Assembly: GCF_004212635.1 (NCBI RefSeq)
Contig: NZ_PSRT01000044.1
Span: 1-59,906, forward strand
Reading direction: 5' to 3'
DNA length: 59,906 nucleotides
Source: Bradyrhizobium genosp. SA-3
Lineage (GTDB): Bacteria; Pseudomonadota; Alphaproteobacteria; Rhizobiales; Xanthobacteraceae
Shown here: positions 26,941 to 35,767 of the stretch, one piece after another
Layout of the letters: each line of letters begins with the position of its first letter
Numbering within the stretch: the first letter of the stretch is position 1
Position numbers and translations under genes: made by a program
Notes under the pieces: model-generated
Told to the model about the DNA's origin: nothing
Database searches by the model: none
Seen by the model: only the letters and a program-made list of their open reading frames with translations

Positions 26941-27318
26941 TCGTTAATGGATACGGTTCCATCCGTCAGGTGGCGCGAGTGGAGCTCGCTTCGGGAGCCT
27001 GCGGGCGACAATAACCCTTTGCCAAATGATCGTCACGAAAAAGTAATGTGTCGAAGCGGGTCTAAGCCCTCGGCTCTGCTTTTTCCAACCGCGACATGAG
27101 CCGGATGGGCGGGCAGCCGTGCGGCGCGATCCAGCCAGCCGCAACAAAGTGTGCCTTCCGGGTACCTCATTTGCCCTCTCGCACGCGACACGGCAGAGAA
27201 TGCCAAAATCCGCAACAGCTGCCTCGTCCGATCGCGTGTTCAGCCCGAAATGCCGGAGTTTTCGGCGAGATATGCCACGACACCCAATGCTACCAAGGAG
27301 GGAGTTCGAAGGAGTCTG
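26941..27318. other. Divergent intergenic region, AraC regulator / aceE
   Basis: This 378-base region must hold the promoters of the AraC-type gene and of aceE. I could not pick out confident -35/-10 boxes. Just before aceE, two purine-rich stretches (AAGGAGGGAG at 27295-27304 and AAGGAG at 27309-27314) could act as ribosome-binding sites; the second is only four bases from the chosen ATG. Confidence 0.5.
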
Positions 27319-30012
27319 ATGACAGTGACCATTCGCATCGACGCGCCGATCAAGTCAGCCGGTGGACAATCGCTTGACCAAGACGAAAACGAAACGGCCG
27401 ATTGGCTTGCATCCCTCGGATCTCTCCATCGAAGCGCGGGTGCTGAACGTGTACGCTTTATTCTCTCGGCACTGGATCAGCGAGCCAAGGAACTCGGCGT
27501 ACTTTCAGATGTGCCTCCCTACTCTCCTTATCGAAATTCGATACCTCTCGAGTCGCAGCCGCCCTATCCGGGTGACATCCAGATGGAGACCCGGATCACT
27601 GCGATTATCAGGTGGAACGCCCTCGCCATGGTTGTTCGGGCCAATAGGGCCTATGGGGAACTCGGGGGCCATGTCGCTAGCTATGCGTCGGCGGCAGAAA
27701 TATTTGAGGTCGGTTTCAACCATTTCTTCCGCGCGTCAAGTCCGGAGGCGGAAGGTGACATTGTGTACTTCCAGCCGCATTCCTCGCCGGGCGTGTATGC
27801 GCGCGCGTATCTCGAAGGGCGCCTGTCAGAAGAGAACTTGAGATACTATCGTCAAGAGCTCACCGGAGTGGGCCTGTCCTCATATCCGCATCCTTGGCTC
27901 ATGCCAGACTTCTGGCAGATGCCAACAGGCTCGATGGGCATCGGACCAATCAGCGCCATCTACCAGGCGCGTTTCATGAAATATCTCGACAACAGAGGTT
28001 TGGCGCGTACCCAAGACCGCCACGTGTGGGGCGTATTCGGTGACGGAGAAATGGATGAGCCGGAGTCGATCGCCGGCCTGTCTTTGGCCGCGCGTGAGAA
28101 CCTCGACAATCTGACGTTTATCGTCAATTGCAATCTTCAACGGCTCGACGGTCCAGTGCGCGGGAACGGACAGGTCATCCAAGAACTGGAGATGATCTTC
28201 CGAGGGGCAGGCTGGAATGTGATTAAGGTGCTGTGGGGATCGGAGTGGGATCAGATCTTCTCGCGCGACACAGAGCACGCATTGTTGCGCAAATTCGCGG
28301 CGACGGTTGATGGGAAGTATCAGACGCTCGGGGCCAAGGACGGAGCGTACAATCTCGCAAACTTCTTCGGTGAAGATCCGGAGGTGCGGGCTCTCGTCTC
28401 GCATATGTCCGATACTGACATCGATGCGCTGAAGCGAGGCGGCCATGATTTTCGGAAGCTATTTGCCGCTTTCGCTGCAGCAAAGGCGACCAAGGGGCGG
28501 CCGACTGTTATCCTGGCGAAGACCAAGAAAGGGTATGGAATGGGAGGCGCCGGGGAGTCGCGCATGACGTCTCATCAGGCGAAAAAGCTCGACATCGATG
28601 CGCTCTATGCGTTCCGCGATCGCTTCTCTCTTCCACTGACCAACGAGCAGGTTGAACGTCTCGAATTCTTCCGTCCCGCGAACGACAGCGCCGAGCTTCA
28701 GTATCTACGGTCGAAGCGTGAGGCACTTGGCGGCTACATGCCGACCAGGAGGCGGACGGCGGCGGCCGTTGCCGTCCCCGCCCTACAGTCCTATGCCGAG
28801 TTCGCGCTCAAGGGCGAGGGCAAAGAGACGTCGACGACCATGGCGGTGGTTCGGCTGTTCTCGAATCTGCTTAAGGACAAAGTGCTCGGTCCCAGAATTG
28901 TGCCAATCGTTGCCGACGAGGCGCGGACGTTCGGTATGGCTAACCTGTTCAGGCAGGTGGGGATCTACTCACCGGTCGGGCAACTCTATGAGCCGGAAGA
29001 CGCGGGCTCGATGCTCTACTACAAGGAGGCGGCGGACGGTCAACTTCTCGAGGAAGGCATCACAGAGGCAGGCGCGATTTCTTCCTGGACGGCCGCTGCG
29101 ACATCTTACAGCGTCCATAACTTCGCATTGCTACCGTTCTATATCTACTATTCGATGTTCGGATTTCAGCGGATCGGCGATCTTATCTGGGCGGCCGCGG
29201 ATCAGCGCGCGCGGGGCTTCCTGATCGGCGCGACGGCCGGCCGCACCACTCTCGGCGGCGAAGGACTGCAGCACCAAGACGGCTCTAGCCATGTCATCGC
29301 GGCGACGATCCCGAACTGCCGAGCATACGACCCGGCGTTTTCCTACGAAGTCGCCGTCATCGTGGACCATGGAATGCACGCCATGCTCGAAGAGGAGCGT
29401 GATGAATTCTACTATCTTACGGTGATGAACGAGAACTACGCGCAGCCAACCATGCTTGTGGATGTTCGCGACGACATCATAAAAGGTCTCTATCGCGTCG
29501 TTTCGAGCGAAAATGGACCTGCGGAGGTGCGCCTCGTCGGTTCCGGCGCAATCCTTCCAGAGGCATTGGAGGCTGCAAAGATGCTGGAGAGGGATTGGCA
29601 GATCCCCTGCGAAGTATGGTCGGCCACCAGCTTCGCAGAACTGGCGCGGGAGGCTCGAGAAATTGAGCGCAAGAACCGTCTAAACCCGCTCTCCAAGCCA
29701 AAGGAGAGCCACGTTTCAAAGTGTCTCTCAGGAAGCGTGCCGGTCGTGGCGGCCTCCGACTACGTGCGTGCCTATCCGCAGCTCATAGCGTCGTATTTCG
29801 AGGCGCCGTACACCGTTCTCGGTACTGACGGCTTCGGACGGAGCGATAAGCGTTCCGCGCTAAGGTCGTTCTTTGAAGTCGATCGCGCGCAGATCGCTAT
29901 CGCTGCACTGACATCTCTGGCGCGGTCGGGGGCGATCGATCGCAGCCGGGTGGCCGAGGCCATCGCGCGCTATGGCGTCCCGGCGGACGCAAATTCCCCC
30001 TGGTCAAGGTAA
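27319..30012 (+). CDS. aceE: Pyruvate dehydrogenase E1 component, homodimeric type
   Basis: An 897-residue thiamine-diphosphate enzyme of the single-chain E1 family that decarboxylates pyruvate and acetylates the E2 lipoyl group. The ThDP motif is GDGEMDEPESIAGLSLAARE...NCN, and other family segments include FYQPHSSPG-like VYFQPHSSPGVYARAYLEGRL and TTLGGEGLQHQDGSSHV. I start it at ATG 27319 (TVTIRIDAP), since the upstream open frame to 27151 is unconserved. Alphaproteobacteria normally use a two-chain alpha/beta E1, so this gammaproteobacterial/betaproteobacterial type is unusual here. It is followed 19 bases later by aceF. Confidence 0.95.
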   Translation: MTVTIRIDAPIKSAGGQSLDQDENETADWLASLGSLHRSAGAERVRFILSALDQRAKELGVLSDVPPYSPYRNSIPLESQPPYPGDIQMETRITAIIRWNALAMVVRANRAYGELGGHVASYASAAEIFEVGFNHFFRASSPEAEGDIVYFQPHSSPGVYARAYLEGRLSEENLRYYRQELTGVGLSSYPHPWLMPDFWQMPTGSMGIGPISAIYQARFMKYLDNRGLARTQDRHVWGVFGDGEMDEPESIAGLSLAARENLDNLTFIVNCNLQRLDGPVRGNGQVIQELEMIFRGAGWNVIKVLWGSEWDQIFSRDTEHALLRKFAATVDGKYQTLGAKDGAYNLANFFGEDPEVRALVSHMSDTDIDALKRGGHDFRKLFAAFAAAKATKGRPTVILAKTKKGYGMGGAGESRMTSHQAKKLDIDALYAFRDRFSLPLTNEQVERLEFFRPANDSAELQYLRSKREALGGYMPTRRRTAAAVAVPALQSYAEFALKGEGKETSTTMAVVRLFSNLLKDKVLGPRIVPIVADEARTFGMANLFRQVGIYSPVGQLYEPEDAGSMLYYKEAADGQLLEEGITEAGAISSWTAAATSYSVHNFALLPFYIYYSMFGFQRIGDLIWAAADQRARGFLIGATAGRTTLGGEGLQHQDGSSHVIAATIPNCRAYDPAFSYEVAVIVDHGMHAMLEEERDEFYYLTVMNENYAQPTMLVDVRDDIIKGLYRVVSSENGPAEVRLVGSGAILPEALEAAKMLERDWQIPCEVWSATSFAELAREAREIERKNRLNPLSKPKESHVSKCLSGSVPVVAASDYVRAYPQLIASYFEAPYTVLGTDGFGRSDKRSALRSFFEVDRAQIAIAALTSLARSGAIDRSRVAEAIARYGVPADANSPWSR

Positions 30013-30031
30013 CGCAGGTCAAAGCGAAATC

Positions 30032-31321
30032 ATGGTTGATTCAATAGAAATCGTCCTGCCGGACATCGGGGACTACAAGGACGTGCCGATCGTTGAAATC
30101 AACGTCGCGGTTGGCGATGATGTCGTAATCGATACGCCATTGCTCTCGATCGAATCTGACAAAGCAACGATGGAGGTGCCGTCTCCCGCGGCAGGAAAAG
30201 TCAAGCAGTTGATGATCGAGGTCGGTAGCTTGGTATCTCAAGGATCAATCTTGATGATTCTAGAGGCAGGATCGGCATCAGATGACTCACCTGCTCAAGA
30301 GATGAGTGCGAAAGCCGCTTCATCAGCGAAGGATGCCGGTGCTGTGGCGCAGGGAGGGTCTGCGTCAATCAAGGTACGAGAAAGGCCTGAGCCAAGTGGA
30401 TTAGAGGACCCGGGCGGACGGCCCGAGGTCGGTCAGGCGCATGCATCACCGTCGGTTCGCGCATTGGCACGGGAACTCGGCGTGCCGTTGGCCCTCGTCG
30501 TGCCAAGCGGAGCCAAGGGCAGGGTGCTGCACGATGATGTTACGAGCCACGTGAAACAGTTGATGGGGTCGACCCAGTTGCCGCCATCTGCAATCGCTCC
30601 AGCGCTGCCAAGGGCAGATTATGAAAAGTTCGGCGCGATCGAAAGAGTGCCTCTCTCGAGAATTCAGCAGATAACCGGGGCAAATCTTTCACGAAACTGG
30701 AACACGATCCCGCACGTCACAAACTTCGACAAAGCTGATGTGACCGAAGCGGAGGCGTTCCGAAAGAATATCAATGGAGAGGCGGGGGAGGCCTCAGCGA
30801 AGCTGACGATGGTGTCGATCTTGATTAAGGCAGCAGCCCTTGCGCTGAAGAAATATCCCCGCTTCAATTCGTCCTTTGATCAAGATGCCCTAATTCTCAA
30901 GAAGTACATTCACATCGGATTTGCAGTCGACACTCCTAAGGGTTTGGTGGTTCCGGTCATCAGAGATTGCGATAAGAAGGGACTGATAGAGATCGCCTCC
31001 GAAATGCGTGCGCTCGCGGACAAGGCCGTTGGAGGTCAGCTATCCCCGGGGGACATGCAAGGACGCTGCATCTCCGTCTCGTCGCTGGGAGGCGTCGGCG
31101 GTCATGGGTTCACGCCGATCATCAACGCTCCCGAAGTAGCGATCCTGGGAGCGGGGCGCGCTGTCACCGAGGCAGTCTGGAACGGAAGTGGATTTCAGCC
31201 GCGTCAAATGCTTCCGATAACGCTCTCGTGGGATCACCGGGTGGTCGACGGTGTCGCTGCCGCGCGGTTCTTGGGCTTCGTCGCGACTCTGTTGAACGAT
31301 CTGCGGCGATACGCGTTGTGA
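30032..31321 (+). CDS. aceF: Dihydrolipoyllysine-residue acetyltransferase (E2 of pyruvate dehydrogenase)
   Basis: This 429-residue E2 has one lipoyl domain at the N-terminus (lipoyl lysine in ESDKATMEVPSP, near residue 46), an alanine/proline-rich linker, and a peripheral subunit-binding domain (ASPSVRALARELGVPLALV, about 145-163). The catalytic acetyltransferase domain contains the active-site motif LSWDHRVVDGVAAARF near the end. It passes the acetyl group to CoA. ATG 30032 gives the family start. A single lipoyl domain is fewer than the three of E. coli AceF. Confidence 0.95.
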   Translation: MVDSIEIVLPDIGDYKDVPIVEINVAVGDDVVIDTPLLSIESDKATMEVPSPAAGKVKQLMIEVGSLVSQGSILMILEAGSASDDSPAQEMSAKAASSAKDAGAVAQGGSASIKVRERPEPSGLEDPGGRPEVGQAHASPSVRALARELGVPLALVVPSGAKGRVLHDDVTSHVKQLMGSTQLPPSAIAPALPRADYEKFGAIERVPLSRIQQITGANLSRNWNTIPHVTNFDKADVTEAEAFRKNINGEAGEASAKLTMVSILIKAAALALKKYPRFNSSFDQDALILKKYIHIGFAVDTPKGLVVPVIRDCDKKGLIEIASEMRALADKAVGGQLSPGDMQGRCISVSSLGGVGGHGFTPIINAPEVAILGAGRAVTEAVWNGSGFQPRQMLPITLSWDHRVVDGVAAARFLGFVATLLNDLRRYAL

Positions 31322-31328
31322 GGCCCCC

Positions 31329-33059
31329 ATGGAGCGCGTGATCGATATATTGGTCCCCGACATTGGAGACTTTAAGGACGTTCAGATTGTGGAGGTGCTC
31401 GTCAAAGACGGTGACATCGTTGACAAGGAGCAGGGGCTTATTGTTGTTGAATCTGACAAGGCCACGATGGAAATTCCTTCGCCGATCGCGGGTCCTATCA
31501 AGGAGGTGCTTCTGAAGGTTGGCGATAAAGTGTCGCAAGGCACCGTCATTGCCAAGGCGCAACCGATTGCGCCGGACCGGACGCCATCCGAGGCTGTAGC
31601 CCAGAATGGCTCGGCCGCATCTGGCGGAGGCGAGGAACGCTTCGATCTCGCCGTGATCGGTGGTGGACCAGGTGGATATTCTGCTGCATATCGCGCCGCG
31701 GATCTGGGTCTCAAGGTCGCGATGATCGAGCGATACCAATCGTTGGGTGGCGTATGCCTGAACGTCGGGTGTATTCCATCCAAAGCGTTGCTTCACATCG
31801 CGGCGGCCAAGGAAGAGGCCGAAAGGATCGCTGACAAGGGAGTTCGATTCGGCGCGCTGGAATTGGATCTGAATGCACTCAGATCATTCAGGGACGGAAC
31901 GATAAAGAAGCTGACTGACGGGCTAGGTCAGATGGCGCGGGCGCGGGACGTTAGAATCATCAACGGATTTGCCAGATTTGTCGCGTCGAATTGCTTGGCA
32001 ATCGATCTCGATACTGGTGCGTCTCAATATGTTGAGTTCGAGAAGTGCATCATCGCCACGGGTTCCTCGGCGAATAAGTTAAGTGTGTTTCCGAAAGACG
32101 AGCGGATCGTCACGTCGACCGGAGCCCTGCAGCTAAAGACGATTCCGAAGCAAATGCTTGTCGTCGGGGCGGGCATTATCGGACTCGAGATGGCCACGAT
32201 TTATAGCTCGCTTGGTGCTCAAATCGATCTCGTTGAACGATTGCCAAGTATGCTAGCCGGCGTTGATCCGGACGCTGTGAAGATATGGCAAAGCAGGAAC
32301 GCTCATCGGTTCCAACATATTGATCTCAATGCGGGTGTAGTGAGCGCCACAGCAGATAGTAAGGGCGTATCGGTCGAGATTGAAGGCGCAAAGCCGGGGC
32401 GTCGAACTTACGATCTTGTCCTGCAGTCCGCAGGCAGAGTGCCGAACAGCGCAAATATTGGCTTGGAGAAGATTGGTGTAAGACGCGACGCAAAAGGTTT
32501 CGTTGCAGTCGACAGACAAATGCGGACGAATTTGCCTCATATTTTCGCGATCGGCGATGTCGCGGGCAACCCTATGCTCGCCCATAAGGCGGTTCACGAG
32601 GGGCATGTCGCGGCCGAAGCGGCTGCCGGGCTCAAGAGCTTCTTTGACGCGAAGATCGTCCCGAACGTTGCCTACACTGATCCCGAGGTGGCCTGGGTTG
32701 GCGTCATGGAGCATGAGGCTGCCTCTTCAGGTAGGCGCGTTAGATCCGCGAAGTTTCCGTGGGCCGCCTCGGGCAGAGCGGTCGCCTCGGGCGCGTCTTA
32801 TGGCATGACCAAGCTGATCATCGACCAAGAGACGCACCGCATCATCGGGGGTGTGATCGTTGGCCCGCACGCTGGCGACATGATCGGAGAAATCTGTCTG
32901 GCGATCGAGATGGGCGCCGATGCAATTGATATCAGCAAGACCATTCATCCGCATCCGACGTTCGGAGAAACAATAGGCCTGGCTGCCGAAGTTTATGAAG
33001 GTGTTTGCACGGATGTGTTGCCGGGTGCGAAGAGGTCGACCAAGCGCGCGAGCCACTAG
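31329..33059 (+). CDS. lpdA: Dihydrolipoyl dehydrogenase (E3) with an N-terminal lipoyl domain
   Basis: A 576-residue flavoprotein that reoxidises the E2 dihydrolipoyl group with NAD. Unlike the standard 465-residue E3, it begins with a complete lipoyl domain (residues about 1-80, lipoyl lysine in ESDKATMEIPSP) very similar to that of the neighbouring E2. Then come the FAD-binding GGGPGGYSAAYRAADLG, the redox-active disulfide GGVCLNVGCIPSK, the NAD-binding GAGIIGLEMATIYSSLG and the C-terminal catalytic HPHPTFGE. This fused form occurs with homodimeric E1 in beta/gammaproteobacteria. It starts seven bases after aceF. Confidence 0.95.
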   Translation: MERVIDILVPDIGDFKDVQIVEVLVKDGDIVDKEQGLIVVESDKATMEIPSPIAGPIKEVLLKVGDKVSQGTVIAKAQPIAPDRTPSEAVAQNGSAASGGGEERFDLAVIGGGPGGYSAAYRAADLGLKVAMIERYQSLGGVCLNVGCIPSKALLHIAAAKEEAERIADKGVRFGALELDLNALRSFRDGTIKKLTDGLGQMARARDVRIINGFARFVASNCLAIDLDTGASQYVEFEKCIIATGSSANKLSVFPKDERIVTSTGALQLKTIPKQMLVVGAGIIGLEMATIYSSLGAQIDLVERLPSMLAGVDPDAVKIWQSRNAHRFQHIDLNAGVVSATADSKGVSVEIEGAKPGRRTYDLVLQSAGRVPNSANIGLEKIGVRRDAKGFVAVDRQMRTNLPHIFAIGDVAGNPMLAHKAVHEGHVAAEAAAGLKSFFDAKIVPNVAYTDPEVAWVGVMEHEAASSGRRVRSAKFPWAASGRAVASGASYGMTKLIIDQETHRIIGGVIVGPHAGDMIGEICLAIEMGADAIDISKTIHPHPTFGETIGLAAEVYEGVCTDVLPGAKRSTKRASH

Positions 33060-33121
33060 AAATTCAAAAACTGAGCCGGCACCAGGTCTCTCGCTGCCGG
33101 TCGTTCATATGGGACCCGAAT

Positions 33122-33424
33122 ATGGCGGGAGATTCTCGGACGAACGTCAAGGTACCTTTGAGCGTTCAAGAGGAGGAATTTGCCGCGGCATGTCGAGACT
33201 TCGTTCTGGAGAGAAGACCTGATCTGGCGGCATCCATCGTCATTGTAGACAACCAACTCAGGATTGCGAATGATCCGCATGTTCGGGTCGCATTTGTAGA
33301 ACTCGGCCTTGCCAGATTGGTGCGAGTTCTACATCTCGCAATCGAAGGCAAGGCGATTAAGAGTGCCAAGGCTCCTGTTCGACCTGTCGAGATTCAGAAG
33401 AAAGATTCGCCGCGCGCTAGGTAG
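33122..33424 (+). CDS. Hypothetical protein
   Basis: A 100-residue ORF starting at ATG 33122, 62 bases after lpdA. It looks like protein, with alternating helices (LSVQEEEFAAACRDFVLERRPDL and RVAFVELGLARLVRVLHLAIEGKAI), but I do not recognise a family. The frame is open upstream to 33005, overlapping lpdA, but that part has no protein character. No strong ribosome-binding site precedes it. It might be a small regulatory or structural partner of the complex, or a remnant. Confidence 0.4.
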   Translation: MAGDSRTNVKVPLSVQEEEFAAACRDFVLERRPDLAASIVIVDNQLRIANDPHVRVAFVELGLARLVRVLHLAIEGKAIKSAKAPVRPVEIQKKDSPRAR

Positions 33425-33859
33425 AGATGATCGAGGACAGCGCGTCGGACAATAGGCGCGATTTCTTCAGCGCAGTTTCAAGGAATGGACATTCATCAAC
33501 GCGAGCGGACCCGGCAGTCATGCTTGGCAGGACCGTCGGCGATTGGGAGCTCTGAATTGCAAATGCGGGTACGGCGGTGTGGGCATTGCGAGATCTGAGC
33601 CGGGCGATGAAATGAACTGTTCCGGACGTGCGGAGCCGGTGCCTTCCAAGTCACGCGCCAGTTCTTTGTGGTGCTGTCGAAATCATACGACGACGTCAAA
33701 TGCCGGAAATAGCACTGAGAGGTGCCGACTTCAGCACAAAATGCGGTCTGATGTGTACGATCGTATTGCTGCTGGAAGTCGTTCGCTGAGTTTCTGCGAT
33801 CGAACTCCGCATTCGGCGTTTGCGAAAGGTTTCCGATCTTTCGCTTCCTCCCTCTACTT

Positions 33860-33881
33860 GGCCCGGCGGGATCGCCGGGCC
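33860..33881 (+). terminator. Rho-independent terminator
   Basis: A 9-bp GC-rich stem (GGCCCGGCG / CGCCGGGCC) with a four-base loop, followed by CTTTTCTC. It works in the rightward direction only; the other strand has no T-run. It lies 435 bases after the nearest upstream stop codon. Confidence 0.8.
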
Positions 33882-33928
33882 CTTTTCTCGACGCTTGGCT
33901 GCATCTTGTGTCGCTCGAAGCCGGTTGA

Positions 33929-34156
33929 TCAGGATTGTATGATCTTCTTCAAGATTTCGGTAAGCGTTCGAAATTCATCTCGGGTCAGGGGGGCGAAGGT
34001 CTCGCCAGAAATCTTGCCGATAGTTTCAATCGCTGCGTCCGCTAGCTGTGCGTGATGAGTGTTGCGCGGCGATCTATACGGGCTTCTAAATGGCTGTACT
34101 CTGATGTCCGACGGCCGGCATAGATCCGACAAGATCTGGAGTCGTCGGCTGACCAT
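33929..34156 (-). pseudogene. Possible MarR-type regulator fragment
   Basis: This 75-codon ORF ends in QLADAAIETIGKISGE...LTRDEFRTLTEILKKIIQ, which resembles the C-terminal helix pair of MarR-family regulators (the usual L-T-x-x-E-x-x-x-L-x-x-L-L-x-K pattern). The upstream part does not continue into a recognisable winged helix in any frame I translated. If correct, it is a decayed 3' end; it could also be chance. Confidence 0.25.
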
Positions 34157-34270
34157 GTATGACTCTTAATGCACTCGAAACGTCGGCAACCAGCTTGCGT
34201 CGACTCCAATTTCCATGACGATTGGGTGGGAAGTTCTTAAACGATGATCGCGCGACCATTGGAGGTTCTT

Positions 34271-34348
34271 ATGCGTCCAGCTGCTGTTTTTGAGAGATAT
34301 TTTTCTTTTTGTCTCTCTGAGTTGACAGTTTTATCTCGTGCTCCATAG
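34271..34348 (+). CDS. Candidate 25-residue leader peptide upstream of panD
   Basis: An ORF of 25 codons (begins MRPAAVFERYF, ends LSRAP) is preceded by GGAGG (34261-34265) with five bases to the ATG, one of the better ribosome-binding sites nearby. It ends 48 bases before panD. The region is unusually T-rich. It could be a translated leader controlling the pan-bio operon, or a random ORF. A TTGACA box at 34322-34327 overlaps its end. Confidence 0.3.
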   Translation: MRPAAVFERYFSFCLSELTVLSRAP

Positions 34349-34350
34349 GA
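34322..34350 (+). promoter_or_regulatory. Weak candidate promoter for panD
   Basis: A perfect -35 consensus TTGACA (34322-34327) is followed after 16-17 bases by a poor -10 (CATAGG/ATAGGA). This would place transcription start about 35-40 bases before panD. The -10 match is weak, so this is tentative. Confidence 0.25.
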
Positions 34351-34396
34351 GAGCGTCGGCTTTAGGGGCGCGAGCCAGGCTCAACGGAACCTTCAG

Positions 34397-34981
34397 ATGA
34401 GAAAAGTGCTGGCCGCAAAACTGCATGGCATCCATGTAACAGAGGCGAATCTTCACTATCACGGCTCGATCACTCTCGATCCGGATCAGTGCCATGAGGC
34501 GGGGATTCTGCCGATGGAGTTCGTGGAGATCTGGAACAAGAACTCCGGGGCGCGAATTTCGACGTACGTGATTTTTGGAGAACCCGGGTCGCGTTGTTGT
34601 GTCCTCAACGGCGCTGCCGCGCGCACTTGCCAAGTAGGCGACCAGATCATCGTTTGCAGTTCGAGGTACGTGGATGAGGCGCAAATCGTTCGGCTGAAAC
34701 CAAGAATTCTCGCCTTCGATCGCAACAACCACATTACCGATCGCATGATCTATTCCGTCACTCTGGACGGTGCGGAGCGCTATTGCTTCGAAATCCGCGG
34801 TGAGGCAGGCGACGTGAAGCCCATACCGCTCCGAACCGCGGAACTCGAACTAAGGCCGACTGACAGGATAGGGATCGAAAATGAGCCACACCTCTGCAGC
34901 CACGGTCGAGCGGGTCACGGTTCCAAGGCTGCGACTGTGGAAGGAGGAGGGGCGGCGCCTCGTGATGACGACCGCCTATGA
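34397..34981 (+). CDS. panD: Aspartate 1-decarboxylase with a C-terminal extension
   Basis: PanD makes beta-alanine for pantothenate from aspartate, using a pyruvoyl group formed by self-cleavage. The cleavage Gly-Ser is present in [12 protein letters not shown] (about residues 20-31), with [12 protein letters not shown] before it and [18 protein letters not shown] after. The normal PanD ends near residue 120-126 ([16 protein letters not shown] here), but the frame continues to 194 residues and its last 101 bases overlap panB in another frame. Residues about 120-165 look protein-like; the final stretch does not. It is the first gene of a panD-panB-panC-bioMNY run. Confidence 0.85.
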   Translation: MRKVLAAKLHGIHVTEANLHYHGSITLDPDQCHEAGILPMEFVEIWNKNSGARISTYVIFGEPGSRCCVLNGAAARTCQVGDQIIVCSSRYVDEAQIVRLKPRILAFDRNNHITDRMIYSVTLDGAERYCFEIRGEAGDVKPIPLRTAELELRPTDRIGIENEPHLCSHGRAGHGSKAATVEGGGAAPRDDDRL

Positions 34982-35765
34982 TGCGGTCACCGCACGCATT
35001 GCTGACCCCATCGTGGATATGATCCTTGTCGGAGACAGCGTCGGCAACGTCTGCCTCGGATTCGACAATACGCTACCCGTCAGCATGGCGATGATGAATC
35101 ACCATCTTGAGGCGGTTGCGCGTGCGAAACCTCGAGCCTTGCTCGTGGCTGATATGCCATTTCTGAGCTTTCACCTCAGCCGGGAAGACACGATCCGCAA
35201 CGCTGGAGGCTTCTTGCAGCGTGGCGCTGACGCCGTAAAGCTTGAGGGCGGATCCAAACGCGCCGAAATGATACGTGCTCTGGTCGACTGCGAGATTCCC
35301 GTGATGGGTCATCTCGGCTTGACCCCGCAGAGCGTCAATGCAATGGGTGGATTCAAAGTGCAGGGGCGCAAGGCCGATGACGCCTTGCGTCTGCTCGACG
35401 ACGCCCATCGCCTGCAGGAGGCCGGCTGCTTCGCGCTGGTCCTGGAAGGCATCCCGGCCGAGCTCGCTGCGCGAGCGACAGAAACGCTGACGATACCTAC
35501 CATCGGGATTGGCGCGGGTCCTGGTTGTTCGGGGCAGGTGTTGGTGTTCCACGACGTGCTTGGCTTGATTGAAGGCCATGTCCCAAAATTCGTTCGTACT
35601 TACACCGACGGCTTTCGGGTGTTGCAGGAGGCGCTGTCGCGTTGGGTTGCCGATGTCCGCAACGGTACATTCCCGACACCGCAAGAGTCCTATCGGCTTC
35701 CCGAAGGCATAGGTGAGACGATCGCAAACTGGGCCCCTTCCAACCAAACCCGATGTGAAGCTTGA
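34881..35765 (+). CDS. panB: 3-methyl-2-oxobutanoate hydroxymethyltransferase
   Basis: A 294-residue TIM-barrel enzyme that adds a hydroxymethyl group from methylene-tetrahydrofolate to ketoisovalerate, giving ketopantoate. Family signatures are [34 protein letters not shown] and the metal/substrate segments [22 protein letters not shown] and [17 protein letters not shown]. The start at ATG 34881 lies inside panD; the conserved N-terminal [17 protein letters not shown], encoded within the overlap, shows the overlap is genuine. AGGATAGGG before the ATG is a plausible ribosome-binding site. Confidence 0.94.
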   Translation: MSHTSAATVERVTVPRLRLWKEEGRRLVMTTAYDAVTARIADPIVDMILVGDSVGNVCLGFDNTLPVSMAMMNHHLEAVARAKPRALLVADMPFLSFHLSREDTIRNAGGFLQRGADAVKLEGGSKRAEMIRALVDCEIPVMGHLGLTPQSVNAMGGFKVQGRKADDALRLLDDAHRLQEAGCFALVLEGIPAELAARATETLTIPTIGIGAGPGCSGQVLVFHDVLGLIEGHVPKFVRTYTDGFRVLQEALSRWVADVRNGTFPTPQESYRLPEGIGETIANWAPSNQTRCEA

Positions 35766-35767
35766 AA

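Larger units (their letters stand above)
33425..34396. other. Long intergenic region with terminator and possible small elements
   Basis: Nearly 1 kb without a clear full-length gene. It holds the terminator hairpin at 33860-33881, a possible leftward MarR-like fragment (33929-34156), and a short leader-like ORF at 34271-34348. The rightward 170-codon open frame over 33543-34055 runs through the terminator and shows no protein character. The strong terminator far from any upstream gene suggests either an unannotated transcript ending at 33881 or a decayed gene. Confidence 0.5.

Noticed and set aside
33543..34055. A 170-codon rightward frame in the gap before panD.
   Set aside because: It crosses the strong terminator at 33860-33881 and shows no protein-like pattern.
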